From Deltaproteobacteria bacterium (GTDB lineage: Bacteria > Myxococcota_A > Polyangia > Polyangiales > JADJMO01): a stretch of DNA of 64,000 bases. Below are positions 7,545 to 16,830 of the stretch, piece after piece. The position numbers were made by a program, and so were the translations under genes. Within the stretch, counting starts at the first letter, position 1; each line of letters begins with the position of its first letter. The notes under the pieces are model-generated. The model did no database searches, had not been told where the DNA came from, and was given only the letters and a program-made list of their open reading frames with translations. The stretch is taken from contig JANYDK010000082.1 of the NCBI GenBank assembly GCA_025363655.1, positions 89,715 to 153,714 on the forward strand, written 5' to 3'.

Positions 7545-10298
7545 ATGACCAAAGACTTCGGCGTGAACGCGGGGCTCGTCAGCGAGCTCATCGGCATGTA
7601 CCTCCACGATCGCAGCTCGGTCGACGAGCAGTGGCGGACGTACCTCGACGGTCTCATCGCCGGCGGCGAAATCGCTGCCAAGCAAGGCGTCCCCGTCCAC
7701 TCGCCGATCGGCGTCGAGGCCGCCACCAAGCAGGCCGGCGTCACCCAGCTCATCCTCGCCTATCGCTTGCGCGGTCACCTCCTTGCGCAAATCGATCCGC
7801 TCGGTCTGCTCATGCAGGAGGCGCCGCCGGCGCTCATCGACTTCCAGCTCACCACCTTCGGGCTCAGCGAGGCCGACCTCGACACGCGCTTCCCCACGTT
7901 CGACATGCCCGGCCCGAAGACGCCGACGCTGCGGGAAATCGTGGCCCGTTTGAAGGCGACGTACTGCGGCTCGATCGGCGTCGAGTTCCGCGACATCGAA
8001 GAGCCCGCGCAGCGCACTTGGTTGCAAGAGCGGATGGAGTCGACGCAGAACCGCGTCGAGCTGACGCCCGAGATGTCGCGCCGCGTGCTCGGCAAGCTCA
8101 CCGACGCCGAGACGCTCGAGACCTTCATCCACAAGAACTTCCTCGGGGCCAAGCGCTTCTCGCTGCAGGGCGCCGAGAGCATGATCCCGATGCTCGACCT
8201 CTTGCTCGAGACGGCCGGCGAGCTCGGCGCCGACGAGGTCGTCATCGGCATGGCCCACCGCGGCCGCCTCAACGTGCTCGTCAACATCCTCGACAAGAAC
8301 CCGGCCGAGCTCTTCGCCGCGTTCGCCGACGAGCAGCCCGAGAAGCACCTCGGCTCGGGTGACGTGAAGTACCACCTCGGCGCTTCGACCGATCGCACCA
8401 CCGCGTCGGGCAAGAAGGTGCACCTCACGCTCGCCTTCAACCCGAGCCACCTCGAGTTCGTCAACCCCGTCGTCGAAGGTCGCGTCCGCAGCAAACAAGA
8501 TCGCAAGAAGGACGGCCAGCGCACGCGCGTGGTGCCGCTCCTCATCCACGGCGACGCGGCGTTCATCGGGCAGGGCGTCAACACCGAGGCGCTCAACCTC
8601 GCGCGCCTCGATGGCTACTGCACCGGCGGCACCATCCACGTCATCGTCAACAACCAGGTCGGCTTCACCACCGTGCCGCGCGACTCGCGCTCGACGCGCT
8701 ACTCGAGCGATCTCGCGCGCATGCTCCGGGTGCCTGTTTTCCACGTGAATGGTGAAGATCTCGAGGCCGTCGCCTGGGTCGCCCAGCTCGCCGCCGAGTA
8801 TCGCCAGAAGTTCGGCGCCGACGTCGTCGTCGACGTCTATTGCTACCGTCGCTACGGCCACAACGAGGGCGACGAGCCGCGCTACACGCAGCCGGCGATG
8901 TACGCCGTCATCGACAAGAAGCCGACCATCCGCGAGATCTTCACGAAGACGCTCACCGACTCGGGCAAGATGCAGCGCTCGGAGATCGATGGCGTCGCCG
9001 CCGCGTCGCAGCAGCGCCTCGAGACCGCGCTCGCCTACATGCGCAAGAACGTGGTCGACTGGATGGCGCCGGCCGGTCATGGCGTTTGGGCACCCTTCCG
9101 CGGCGGCCGTGACGCCGACTGTCCCGAGGTCGACACCAAGGTCGACTCCGCCAAGCTCATCGAGCTCGTGCGTCGCATCACCGCGGTACCTGAAGGCTTC
9201 AACGCCAACGCCAAGGTCCTCGCTGGCGTCCTCTCCGAGCGTCGCAAGAACGTCGAAGAGGGCAAGCCGTTCGACTGGGGCACCGCCGAGGCGCTCGCGT
9301 TCGCCAGCTTGCTCGCCGAGGGCACGCCGATTCGCCTCTCCGGCCAAGACAGCCGCCGCGGCACGTTCACCCATCGCCACGCGGTCCTCCACGACATGCT
9401 CACGGGCGCGCGTCACACGCCACTCGAGCACATCAGCGAGACGCAAGGGCGCTTCGAAGTGTGGGACAGCCCGCTCAGCGAAGCCGCCGTGCTCGGCTTC
9501 GATTACGGCTACAGCCTCGACTACCCCGACGCGCTCGTCCTTTGGGAAGCCCAGTTCGGCGACTTCGCCAACGGCGCGCAGGTGATCATCGATCAGTTCA
9601 TCACCTCGGCCGAAGACAAGTGGCGTCGTCTCTCCGGGCTCGTGCTGCTTCTCCCGCACGGCTACGAAGGCCAAGGTCCCGAGCACAGCAACGCGCGGCT
9701 CGGTCGCTTCCTCACGCTCTGCGCCGAGGACAACATCCAGGTCTGCAACCTCACGACCCCGGCGCAGCTCTTCCACTGCCTCCGTCGTCAGGTCCACCGC
9801 AAGGTCCGCAAGCCGCTGATCATCATGACGCCGAAGTCGTTGCTTCGAGCCAAGGTGGCGGTGTCGACGCTCGGTGATCTCGCGGAAGGCCGTTTTTCTC
9901 GGGTGATTGGCGACTCGTCGGTCGACGCGACCGCGGTGAAGAAGGTGCTCCTCTGCGCCGGCAAGGTCTACTACGACCTCAGGGCTGCTCGCGACAAGAA
10001 GGGCCGCAAGGACGTCGCGATCATCCGCATGGAGCAGCTCTATCCGATCAACGACGAGCTACGCGCGGCGCTCGCGCCCTTCTCGAAGAACGACGCCAAG
10101 CTCACCTGGGTGCAGGAAGAGCCGTGGAACATGGGCGCTTGGTTCTTCATCAGCGCGCAGCATCCCCGCGTCTTCAAAGACCTCTTCCCCGCCATCGATT
10201 GCGTCAGCCGCGACGAGAGCGCGAGCCCGGCGACGGGCTCGAAGGCGAGCCACGACCTCGAGCAGACGCGCCTCATCGAGCAAGCGTTCGCCGACTAG
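7545..10298 (+). CDS. sucA: 2-oxoglutarate dehydrogenase E1 component
   Basis: E1o is the thiamine-diphosphate enzyme that decarboxylates 2-oxoglutarate and passes the succinyl group to the lipoyl E2 in the TCA cycle. At 917 residues it is near the E. coli length (933). The N-terminal E2-binding region (LVSELIGMYLHDRSSVDEQW), YRLRGHLLAQIDPL, MAHRGRLNVLVN, FNPSHLEFVNPV, VNNQVGFTT, the GHNEGDEPRYTQP motif and the C-terminal LLPHGYEGQGPEHS and EEPWNMGAWFF stretches are all present. No sucB or lpd follows; the next gene converges, so E2 and E3 must be encoded elsewhere. Confidence 0.97.
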   Translation: MTKDFGVNAGLVSELIGMYLHDRSSVDEQWRTYLDGLIAGGEIAAKQGVPVHSPIGVEAATKQAGVTQLILAYRLRGHLLAQIDPLGLLMQEAPPALIDFQLTTFGLSEADLDTRFPTFDMPGPKTPTLREIVARLKATYCGSIGVEFRDIEEPAQRTWLQERMESTQNRVELTPEMSRRVLGKLTDAETLETFIHKNFLGAKRFSLQGAESMIPMLDLLLETAGELGADEVVIGMAHRGRLNVLVNILDKNPAELFAAFADEQPEKHLGSGDVKYHLGASTDRTTASGKKVHLTLAFNPSHLEFVNPVVEGRVRSKQDRKKDGQRTRVVPLLIHGDAAFIGQGVNTEALNLARLDGYCTGGTIHVIVNNQVGFTTVPRDSRSTRYSSDLARMLRVPVFHVNGEDLEAVAWVAQLAAEYRQKFGADVVVDVYCYRRYGHNEGDEPRYTQPAMYAVIDKKPTIREIFTKTLTDSGKMQRSEIDGVAAASQQRLETALAYMRKNVVDWMAPAGHGVWAPFRGGRDADCPEVDTKVDSAKLIELVRRITAVPEGFNANAKVLAGVLSERRKNVEEGKPFDWGTAEALAFASLLAEGTPIRLSGQDSRRGTFTHRHAVLHDMLTGARHTPLEHISETQGRFEVWDSPLSEAAVLGFDYGYSLDYPDALVLWEAQFGDFANGAQVIIDQFITSAEDKWRRLSGLVLLLPHGYEGQGPEHSNARLGRFLTLCAEDNIQVCNLTTPAQLFHCLRRQVHRKVRKPLIIMTPKSLLRAKVAVSTLGDLAEGRFSRVIGDSSVDATAVKKVLLCAGKVYYDLRAARDKKGRKDVAIIRMEQLYPINDELRAALAPFSKNDAKLTWVQEEPWNMGAWFFISAQHPRVFKDLFPAIDCVSRDESASPATGSKASHDLEQTRLIEQAFAD

Positions 10299-10320
10299 CG
10301 AAATCGCCTAGAAAACAAGC

Positions 10321-12354
10321 TCAGGGGTCACGCGCACAGCGGAAGCCTGTCTGGCTGAGCTGTCCGCCGAAGAAGTCGTCTTCGGTGCGACCGACGCGAA
10401 AGGTGTTGACCAGCTCTTCGCAGACGTTGTTGCCAGGTGCGCCGCGGGTGACGCGCGCGGTGCCGCTCCCGAGGTACGCGCAGTCGATGCACGTGGTCGG
10501 CGTGATCGTCACGAGGAAGCGATCGAGCGTCCATTCCGCGACGTTGCCGCCGAGATCGTATTGCCCGAAGCGCCCGGTTCCGAGGGGCGTGAGGCCGACC
10601 GGCTGCGTTCCGTAGGCGATGTGCGAACGCAGGCAGATCGCCTCGTCGTAGGTGACCTTGGTCGAGCTCGGCGGTGACGACCACGGATAGACGCGCTGCT
10701 CCGAGCCGCCGGACGCCGCGTAGTTCCACTCTGCTTCGGTCGGGAGGCGTCCGCCGTCCCACGCGCAGAACGCGAACGCGACGAACCAAGTGACGTTGGC
10801 CGCGACCATGTTGTCGTACGCGGGGTCGGGGGGCGTCTCCCTGTAGGTCGAGATTTGTCCCTTGAGCGTGGCGGTGTCGACGGGGAGGCGCGGGTTCCAC
10901 AGAGGATCCCAGCCGCTGCCGCTGATGAGTGGGTGCGCGCCGGCGCCGCTCGCGGGAGGGCCGGCCTGCGTGCCTTTGCCAGCCGCCGCGAAGGCGCGGA
11001 TGCGACCGACGGTGACCTCGAACTTGTCGAGCCGGAACGAGCTCACCGTGGCCGGGAATTTCGGGTCGTCCATGCGATTGAAGGAGCCGCCAGGGACGAT
11101 CGCGCTCGCGCAGCAGTCCTCGAACTTGGTGCCGCAGGTCGGGCCAGCACCGGCGCCGCCACCGGCGCAACTGGCGATCGTCGAGCGCGCGACGCAGACG
11201 TTGTCCGCGCAAATTTGCGTGCCCGTGCAGGTGCCGCAGCCGATCGTCTTGCCGCAACCATCACCGATGAAGCCGCAGTTCTTGGAGACGTCGCCGCACG
11301 TGCGTGGCGTGCAGACGCCGCTGCCGCACTTGCCGGGCACGCCGCCGCCGCCACAGATGCCGCTCTCGCAGCTGCCGCAGTAGAGCGTCTTGCCGCAGCC
11401 GTCGCTGACCGTGTCGCATTCGAGGCCGAGCCCGCTGCAGGTGCGCGGCACGCACGCGTCGCTGGCAGTGACGCAGCGTGAATCGACGCAGTCGAGCCCG
11501 GCCGCGCAGTCGACCTTGGTGAGGCACTCGGGGATGCACTTTCCACCGCGACACACGAGTGAGTGCGGGCACTGCGAGTCGTAGGTGCATGAAGCGCCGA
11601 GCCCATCGGGTGCATCGGCGACGTCGAAGCCGAGGAAGGTGTCGACGCCGCTGTCGGCGCTGCTGTCTGTGCTGCTGTCGGTGCTGCTGTCGGGGCTCGT
11701 GTCGACGAGCGTCGAATCGACCGGCGTGGTGTCGGGCGAGCTCGTGTCGGGGACGGTGGTGTCGGGCGACGCGTCGCTGCCGCTGGAGGCTCGACAGACA
11801 GTCCCTTCGCAGATCTCGCCGAGGCGGCAATCGCGATCGATCGAGCATTCCGGTGCACAGATGCCGCTGATGCATCGCAAGGGCGCGTTGCACTCGTGCG
11901 CGTAGGTGCAGTGTTCGCCGGTGGCGCCGGCGTCGCTCGGGCCGGCGTCGCTGATCGCCTCGGGCTCGGCGCAGGAGCCTCCGTTGCACACCTGCGAGGC
12001 GAGGCAGTCACGATCGCCGACGCACTCGTGCTCGCACTTGCTGCGTCGCGAGCTGCAAACGAGCGGCGCGTCGCAGTCGCTGTTGCGCGTGCAGACGTTC
12101 TCGTCGCCGATGAGACAGATGCCGAGCTTGGGGTAGTTCGACCCGACGCAGCTCTGGCCCGCTGGGCAGTCTTTGCTCGACGAGCACTGCGAGTGGCAAC
12201 GCTGGAAGGCGCACACCAGCGGATCGACGCAGTCGCTGGCGAGAAAACAGCCGTCGCCGACGGCGCGGATCGGCGCCTCGTCATTGATCGAGCAGGCGAA
12301 CGCCACGGAAATCAGAGCGGCGGTCGCGAACGCGACGCGCGTGGGCTTCGACAT
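10321..12354 (-). CDS. Cys-rich lipoprotein with C-terminal SUMF1/FGE-like domain
   Basis: A 677-residue exported lipoprotein: signal peptide with Cys21 (SVAFAC), then several repeats of about 40 residues with CxxDxDC-type spacing (CVDPLVC, CDAPLVC, CNAPLRC), an Asp/Ser/Thr spacer, more Cys repeats, and a C-terminal formylglycine-generating-enzyme-like (SUMF1) domain. The latter shows FRLDKFEVTVGRIRAF, GGRLPTEAEWNYAA, GNVAEWTLD and a final TGFRCA. SUMF1-like domains in bacteria often lack the copper-binding cysteines of true sulfatase activators and act as binding folds; I cannot decide here. The ATG at 12354 has GGGGAGG four bases upstream; the longer open frame to 13713 runs antisense to another gene and is rejected. 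Confidence 0.8.
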   Translation of the reverse strand: MSKPTRVAFATAALISVAFACSINDEAPIRAVGDGCFLASDCVDPLVCAFQRCHSQCSSSKDCPAGQSCVGSNYPKLGICLIGDENVCTRNSDCDAPLVCSSRRSKCEHECVGDRDCLASQVCNGGSCAEPEAISDAGPSDAGATGEHCTYAHECNAPLRCISGICAPECSIDRDCRLGEICEGTVCRASSGSDASPDTTVPDTSSPDTTPVDSTLVDTSPDSSTDSSTDSSADSGVDTFLGFDVADAPDGLGASCTYDSQCPHSLVCRGGKCIPECLTKVDCAAGLDCVDSRCVTASDACVPRTCSGLGLECDTVSDGCGKTLYCGSCESGICGGGGVPGKCGSGVCTPRTCGDVSKNCGFIGDGCGKTIGCGTCTGTQICADNVCVARSTIASCAGGGAGAGPTCGTKFEDCCASAIVPGGSFNRMDDPKFPATVSSFRLDKFEVTVGRIRAFAAAGKGTQAGPPASGAGAHPLISGSGWDPLWNPRLPVDTATLKGQISTYRETPPDPAYDNMVAANVTWFVAFAFCAWDGGRLPTEAEWNYAASGGSEQRVYPWSSPPSSTKVTYDEAICLRSHIAYGTQPVGLTPLGTGRFGQYDLGGNVAEWTLDRFLVTITPTTCIDCAYLGSGTARVTRGAPGNNVCEELVNTFRVGRTEDDFFGGQLSQTGFRCARDP

Positions 12355-12489
12355 CGATCCTCCCCGCGCCGATTCGTCGGGCGATGGCGCACGGGCAGCA
12401 TAAAGGAGCGAACGTCGGTGAGAGCGGACAAATGATCGCGCCGCACCGGATCCGATGACGGGAACGACGAGTGGGCGCAAACTCCCTAC

Positions 12490-13671
12490 ATGCGGTCCGC
12501 TCGAAAGGCGCTCGCTCGCGTGAGCGGTCTCGCGAGTCTGGCGGGTCTCGTGAGCCTCGTCGGGCTCGCGTGTGGGTCGCGTACCGGGCTCTATGTCGAA
12601 GCCGCGGACGAGAACGAGCCCGACGCGTCGCTCCCCGATGCGACCGATGTGCACGACTCGACGGACGGTCTCGATGTGCTCGACGCGCGGGATACGCGTA
12701 ATACGCCAGACACGCTCGATACCGCGCCCGTGGGTTGCCACCCTGGCGTCATCGCCCTCGTGCGGGCGACGCCGACCGTGATGTGGGTGATCGATCGCTC
12801 GGGCTCGATGAACGATGCGATGACGACGACGACCGGGCGTTCGACCCGCTGGCAAGTTCTCTCGCGTGCGCTCTCGGCGACGCTCCCAGCGGTCGACGCG
12901 ACGATGCAGACGGGCGCGCTCTTTTTTCCGGCCGTGGGTGCGGGCACCTTCAGTTGCGGTCTGCCTCCCTCGGTCGATTTGGTGCCAGCGCTCGGCAACG
13001 CGGCGCCGCTCATCGCGCACTTCACCTCGACGCGGCCTGCCGGTGCCACACCGACCGCGACGGCGCTCGACGAGGCGGGCAAAGAGCTGCTCACGGTGCG
13101 CGCCGCGAGCACCGCGCGAACGATGGTGCTCGCCACCGACGGCGCGCCGGGCTGCAACTCGGCGCTCGATCCGCGGTCTTGTCGTTGCGTCTCGCCGACC
13201 ACCGGATGTCGCGGGCGCCCCGAGCTCTGCCTCGACGACACCCGCACCGTCGACACCATCGCGACGTACGCGAAAATCGGGGTCCCCACGTTCGTCATCG
13301 GCATCCACGCCGAGACCGAGACGACGTTCGACGACGTGCTCGACGCGATGGCCGTCGCCGGCGATCGCGCGAAGACGACGGGCCTGCACAAATATTATGC
13401 CGCCACCTCCGAGGCCGAGCTCGACACCGCGCTGGTCGCCATTCGCGATCAGGTCGGCGCTTGCACGTACCTCACGACCAGCGTCCCCGACGCAGCGGGT
13501 TCTCTCGTCGTCACCATCGGCGGCACCGTCGTACCGCGCGACGACACGGGAAAAGACGGCTGGTCGTGGGCCGACGAGGCCAACGGACAAATCGTCTTGT
13601 TCGGTGGCTCGTGCGAGGCGGCGAAGGTCGCGACGGCGGTGAACGCGATCGTCCAGTGCGCGGAAGATTAG
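12490..13671 (+). CDS. VWA-domain lipoprotein
   Basis: A 393-residue exported protein with a lipobox (LVGLAC, Cys28), an Asp-rich linker to residue 80 and a von Willebrand factor A domain. The metal-ion-dependent adhesion site is intact: D102xS104xS106 (IDRSGSM), a Thr in GATPTATAL and the LATDGAPG Asp. Six or more cysteines in the second half suggest disulfides outside the cytoplasm. VWA lipoproteins bind partner proteins through the bound metal; partner unknown. It is divergent from the SUMF1 lipoprotein with 135 bases between them, so the two may share control. Confidence 0.83.
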   Translation: MRSARKALARVSGLASLAGLVSLVGLACGSRTGLYVEAADENEPDASLPDATDVHDSTDGLDVLDARDTRNTPDTLDTAPVGCHPGVIALVRATPTVMWVIDRSGSMNDAMTTTTGRSTRWQVLSRALSATLPAVDATMQTGALFFPAVGAGTFSCGLPPSVDLVPALGNAAPLIAHFTSTRPAGATPTATALDEAGKELLTVRAASTARTMVLATDGAPGCNSALDPRSCRCVSPTTGCRGRPELCLDDTRTVDTIATYAKIGVPTFVIGIHAETETTFDDVLDAMAVAGDRAKTTGLHKYYAATSEAELDTALVAIRDQVGACTYLTTSVPDAAGSLVVTIGGTVVPRDDTGKDGWSWADEANGQIVLFGGSCEAAKVATAVNAIVQCAED

Positions 13672-13721
13672 CCTCCACAGGCCGTTCGACAGAAGTCGCA
13701 CACGCCCACGCACGGCCGGTC

Positions 13722-14030
13722 TTACTCGGTCATTCCTGCGTTGCTCTGCCCGGGCTCGACGACGTTCTCCTCGCGTTGGCCATCACGCTCGCAGCGCAGG
13801 GCCTCGTCGTCGTCGACGAAGCATCCGTAGGTGCTCGTTCCTCCGCAGGCGCGGACTTCGTAGCCGCCGCCCTTGGTGCGGGAAACGTCACTGGGGGTCA
13901 CGGCGCACCCGAGGTCGTGGGTGGCTTGCTCGGCGACGGTGACGGCTCCGTTCGACGGCGGCGCACCGAGCGCGCGCACGACGAGGGCGACGCCGAGCGT
14001 CGCGACGATTCCGAGGGAGGTCTTCCGCAC
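13722..14030 (-). CDS. Small secreted protein, myxobacterial type
   Basis: The 102-residue product starts with a signal-like segment (MRKTSLGIVATLGVALVVRALG) and continues with a Cys-containing domain: HDLGC, then GGGYEVRACG, TYGC and RCER, four or five cysteines in all. Short secreted domains with a DLxC...YxVxGCG...Y pattern are common in myxobacteria and have no known function. It lies between the VWA gene (convergent) and hrpB (same strand upstream), with a 15-base tandem repeat just upstream. Confidence 0.6.
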   Translation of the reverse strand: MRKTSLGIVATLGVALVVRALGAPPSNGAVTVAEQATHDLGCAVTPSDVSRTKGGGYEVRACGGTSTYGCFVDDDEALRCERDGQREENVVEPGQSNAGMTE

Positions 14031-14084
14031 GTGGATGCAACAGAGCGATGCCGCGAAGGATTCCTCGGCGTGCGATCACACACG

Positions 14085-14129
14085 TTCATGCAAGGCACCT
14101 TCATGCAAGGCACCTTCATGCAAGGTGCG
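14085..14129. repeat. 15-bp tandem repeat, three units
   Basis: TTCATGCAAGGCACC at 14085-14099 is repeated exactly at 14100-14114 and imperfectly at 14115-14129. It lies in the 113-base gap between the hrpB stop and the start of the small secreted protein on the minus strand. Each unit offers a minus-strand ATG preceded by AAGG-like sequence, but no long product follows. Confidence 0.85.
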
Positions 14130-14143
14130 GCACCCAGGGATGA

Positions 14144-16810
14144 TCACCGCCTCGGCATCGGCGGCGATGCGGTGCGCGGATCGTCGGGCCACGAATGACG
14201 CGGATAGCGCCGCATGAGCTCGCTTCGTACTTGGGGGTACGTGCGCGTCCAGAACCCTCCCAGATCGCTGGTCACTTGGACGTCGCGGCCGTTCGGCGCG
14301 AGCAGATGCATCACCAGCGCCACGCGACCGCTGCAGATGCGGGGCGTTTCGACGCTGCCGAAGAAGTCCTGCAGCCGACTGGCCACCGACGGCGGTTGCC
14401 CCGGGACGTATTCGATGCGCGGGTGACGACCGTTGCGCAGGCGAAGCTCGGACGGTGCGAGCTCGTCGAGCTTGGCCAGCGCGCCGTGGCCGATGGCGCC
14501 GCGCAGCTCGTCGAGGAGGGTGTGATCGCGCAGCTCGGCGAACGAGCGCTTGCCTACGCATCGTGTGACGAGCATCGCGCGCAATGCTTCATCGTCGAGC
14601 AGCGCGAGGCCCGCGGACTTCGCCAAGTCGGGGGCGGCTTGGGTGAGGAAGGCGAGGCGCGCACGAAGCGAATCGAAGCTATTTTGCTGCTCTTCCGTGA
14701 GAAAAGCGGCGACCCCGACGGCGAGCGCGCGTTCGGCGAGGAGGGCCGCGGCAGGCTCGTCGGCGGCGCTTCCTGCAGGCCGCTCGTCGAGCACCAGCTT
14801 GTCGTAGAGCATCCGCGCGGAGGCCTCGACGCGTTCGGCGCCAGCGTTCCAGGTCACGTCGACGGTCTCGACGATGGCGTCGGGGAAGAGATCGATCAGC
14901 CACTCGGGCTCGATCGCGCTGGCGATGGAGACGCGGGCACGGCGTGCTTGACCGGGCACCGCGCGATCGCTGGCTTCGACGGCGACGAGCCACGGAGCCG
15001 TCTTCACCGCGCTCGAAGGCTCGAGGATGGCGCTTCCCCCGCCGGCGAGCACCAGATCTTGTCCGACGCCGACGCGCCCCTCGCCGTCTGCGCCGCGCTG
15101 CGTGCGACGCCTCGCGACGCGATCGGGAAAGGCAGCCAGGACCGCCATGCGCAACGCGTCGTCGGGGTGGACGCTCGGCGTGCGATCACGCGCGACTTGC
15201 CGGGCGAGCTTCTCGCGGACGCGATCGATGGCCATCGCCGAGCCGACGTCGAGGCCGGCACGACGGGCGCGATCGGCGTCGATCGAGCGTCTTTTCTCGC
15301 CTGCGCTCGCTTCGTCGAGGGCGTCGAGGCGGACCAGGAGATCGCTGACCGCATCATCATCGCGACCCCCGCGACCTCCGCGCCCGCCATGACCGCCATG
15401 ACCGCCGTGACCGCCATGGCCGCCAGGGCCGAAGTCGCCGCGTGCATAGACGTCGCGTCCTTCGGCGAGCATCGCCGCGAGCGTGCAGCCCTCGTCGGCG
15501 ACGCCACGCGCTTCCGCTTCGACGAGCAGACGCGCGGCCCGCGGTGGGAGCCCGAAGCCCGCCATGCGGGTGCCGATCTTCGTCAGCTGTCCCTCGTGCG
15601 TCGCGCCGAGCCGGCGGAGGAGCTCGTCACCGGCGTCGAGCGCGGCACGGGAAGGCGCGTCGAGCCACGGGAAGGCCGCGAGGTCGGTGATCCCGAAGGC
15701 GCGCAGCGAGAGGATCGTCTCCGCGAGATCGACGCGAGAAATCTCGGGCAAATCGTGCTCGGGACGGGAGTCGTGATCACCCTTCGTGTAGAGCCGCACG
15801 GCGCGGCCCTCTCGCGTACGACCTGCACGTCCGGCCCTCTGCGCGGCCGAGGCGCGCGAGATTTTGCCGACGTCGAGGGTCGGTCGACCCGTCCACGGAT
15901 CGTGCCCAGCGATGCGCGCGAGCCCGCTGTCGACGACCGCCACGACGCCATCGATGGTGATCGACGTCTCGGCGACGTTGGTCGAGAGGATGACCTTGCG
16001 ACGGCTGGCCTTCTCGATGGCGCGATCTTGTTGTGCTGGCGGCAGCTCGCCGTGCAGCGGAAGCACCAGCAAATCAGCCTCTTCCGCGAGTTTCTTGCAC
16101 GACTCCTCGGCCTTGCGAATCTCGGCGGCGCCGGGGAGGAACACGAGCACGTCGCCGTCGAGACCTCCTTGCACGAGCGCACGCACCGCGGAGGCGACCT
16201 GCGAGGCGAGGGGGCGATCGTCGACGCGCGCGAGGTGCTCGAGCGTCACCGGAAAGCGACGCCCTTCGCTGGTCACCACCGGCACGAGCGCGTCGTCGCC
16301 GCGGCCGAGATAGCGGGCGATCGGCGCGGCATCGAGCGTCGCCGACATCACCACCAGCTTCAGATCGGGCCGCGCATCGCGGAGCAGCGCCAACGCCAAA
16401 TCGCCTTGCAAATGGCGCTCGTGGAACTCGTCGAGGACCACCACCGAGACGCCACGGAGCGTGCGATCGCCGAGCAGCCGACGCGTCAGCACACCCTCGG
16501 TGACGAAGGAGAGGCGCGTGTTCTTGCCGACGACGCGCTCGAAGCGCACCTCGTACCCGACCCGATCGCCCACGCGCTCGCCGAGCTCTTCCGCCACGCG
16601 ACGCGCCGACAGACGCGCCGCCAGCCTTCGCGGTTCGAGGACCACGATGTCACCGTCGAAGACGTCGAGGAGCGCCGGAGGTACGCGGGTCGTCTTGCCG
16701 GCGCCGGGCGGCGCCTCGAGCACCAGAGCGCGCCGCTCACGCAGCACCTCGAGGATGCGGGGGATCACCGGATCGATGGGAAGCGGAGTCAGTTGCGGCG
16801 GGAGCGACAC
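14144..16810 (-). CDS. hrpB: ATP-dependent RNA helicase HrpB-like
   Basis: DEAH-type superfamily 2 helicase of 888 residues. Motif I is APPGAGKTT (Lys39), motif II is DEFH (127-130), with the SAT motif MSATLDAAP, motif IV region FLPGAAEIRKAEE, STNVAETSITIDGV and QRAGRAGRTREG. The C-terminal HrpB domain is diagnostic: ETPRICSGRVALVMHLLAPNG, DLGGFW and MRRYPRHSWPDDP. A Gly/His/Arg-rich linker of about 25 residues interrupts the middle and is encoded by 9-base repeats. HrpB's physiological role is unsettled in most bacteria. The GTG start at 16810 leaves only 20 bases to the divergent thioesterase gene. Confidence 0.93.
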   Translation of the reverse strand: MSLPPQLTPLPIDPVIPRILEVLRERRALVLEAPPGAGKTTRVPPALLDVFDGDIVVLEPRRLAARLSARRVAEELGERVGDRVGYEVRFERVVGKNTRLSFVTEGVLTRRLLGDRTLRGVSVVVLDEFHERHLQGDLALALLRDARPDLKLVVMSATLDAAPIARYLGRGDDALVPVVTSEGRRFPVTLEHLARVDDRPLASQVASAVRALVQGGLDGDVLVFLPGAAEIRKAEESCKKLAEEADLLVLPLHGELPPAQQDRAIEKASRRKVILSTNVAETSITIDGVVAVVDSGLARIAGHDPWTGRPTLDVGKISRASAAQRAGRAGRTREGRAVRLYTKGDHDSRPEHDLPEISRVDLAETILSLRAFGITDLAAFPWLDAPSRAALDAGDELLRRLGATHEGQLTKIGTRMAGFGLPPRAARLLVEAEARGVADEGCTLAAMLAEGRDVYARGDFGPGGHGGHGGHGGHGGRGGRGGRDDDAVSDLLVRLDALDEASAGEKRRSIDADRARRAGLDVGSAMAIDRVREKLARQVARDRTPSVHPDDALRMAVLAAFPDRVARRRTQRGADGEGRVGVGQDLVLAGGGSAILEPSSAVKTAPWLVAVEASDRAVPGQARRARVSIASAIEPEWLIDLFPDAIVETVDVTWNAGAERVEASARMLYDKLVLDERPAGSAADEPAAALLAERALAVGVAAFLTEEQQNSFDSLRARLAFLTQAAPDLAKSAGLALLDDEALRAMLVTRCVGKRSFAELRDHTLLDELRGAIGHGALAKLDELAPSELRLRNGRHPRIEYVPGQPPSVASRLQDFFGSVETPRICSGRVALVMHLLAPNGRDVQVTSDLGGFWTRTYPQVRSELMRRYPRHSWPDDPRTASPPMPRR
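15385..15427. repeat. 9-bp repeats encoding the HrpB Gly/His linker
   Basis: Units of the form CGCCATGAC recur about four to five times on the plus strand with small changes; read on the minus strand they encode GHG tripeptides in HrpB. The repeat length keeps the frame, so copy-number changes would only alter linker length. Confidence 0.75.
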
Positions 16811-16830
16811 GGCCGCGGTACCATCGCGTC

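Noticed and set aside
7377..9797. 806-residue reading frame antisense to sucA
   Set aside because: Arg/Glu/Asp/Val-rich with no domain; high GC keeps antisense frames open, and sucA on the other strand is unmistakable.
12355..13713. N-terminal extension of the SUMF1 lipoprotein frame
   Set aside because: It runs antisense across the VWA gene and lacks protein-like composition; ATG 12354 has a good ribosome site and starts a signal peptide.
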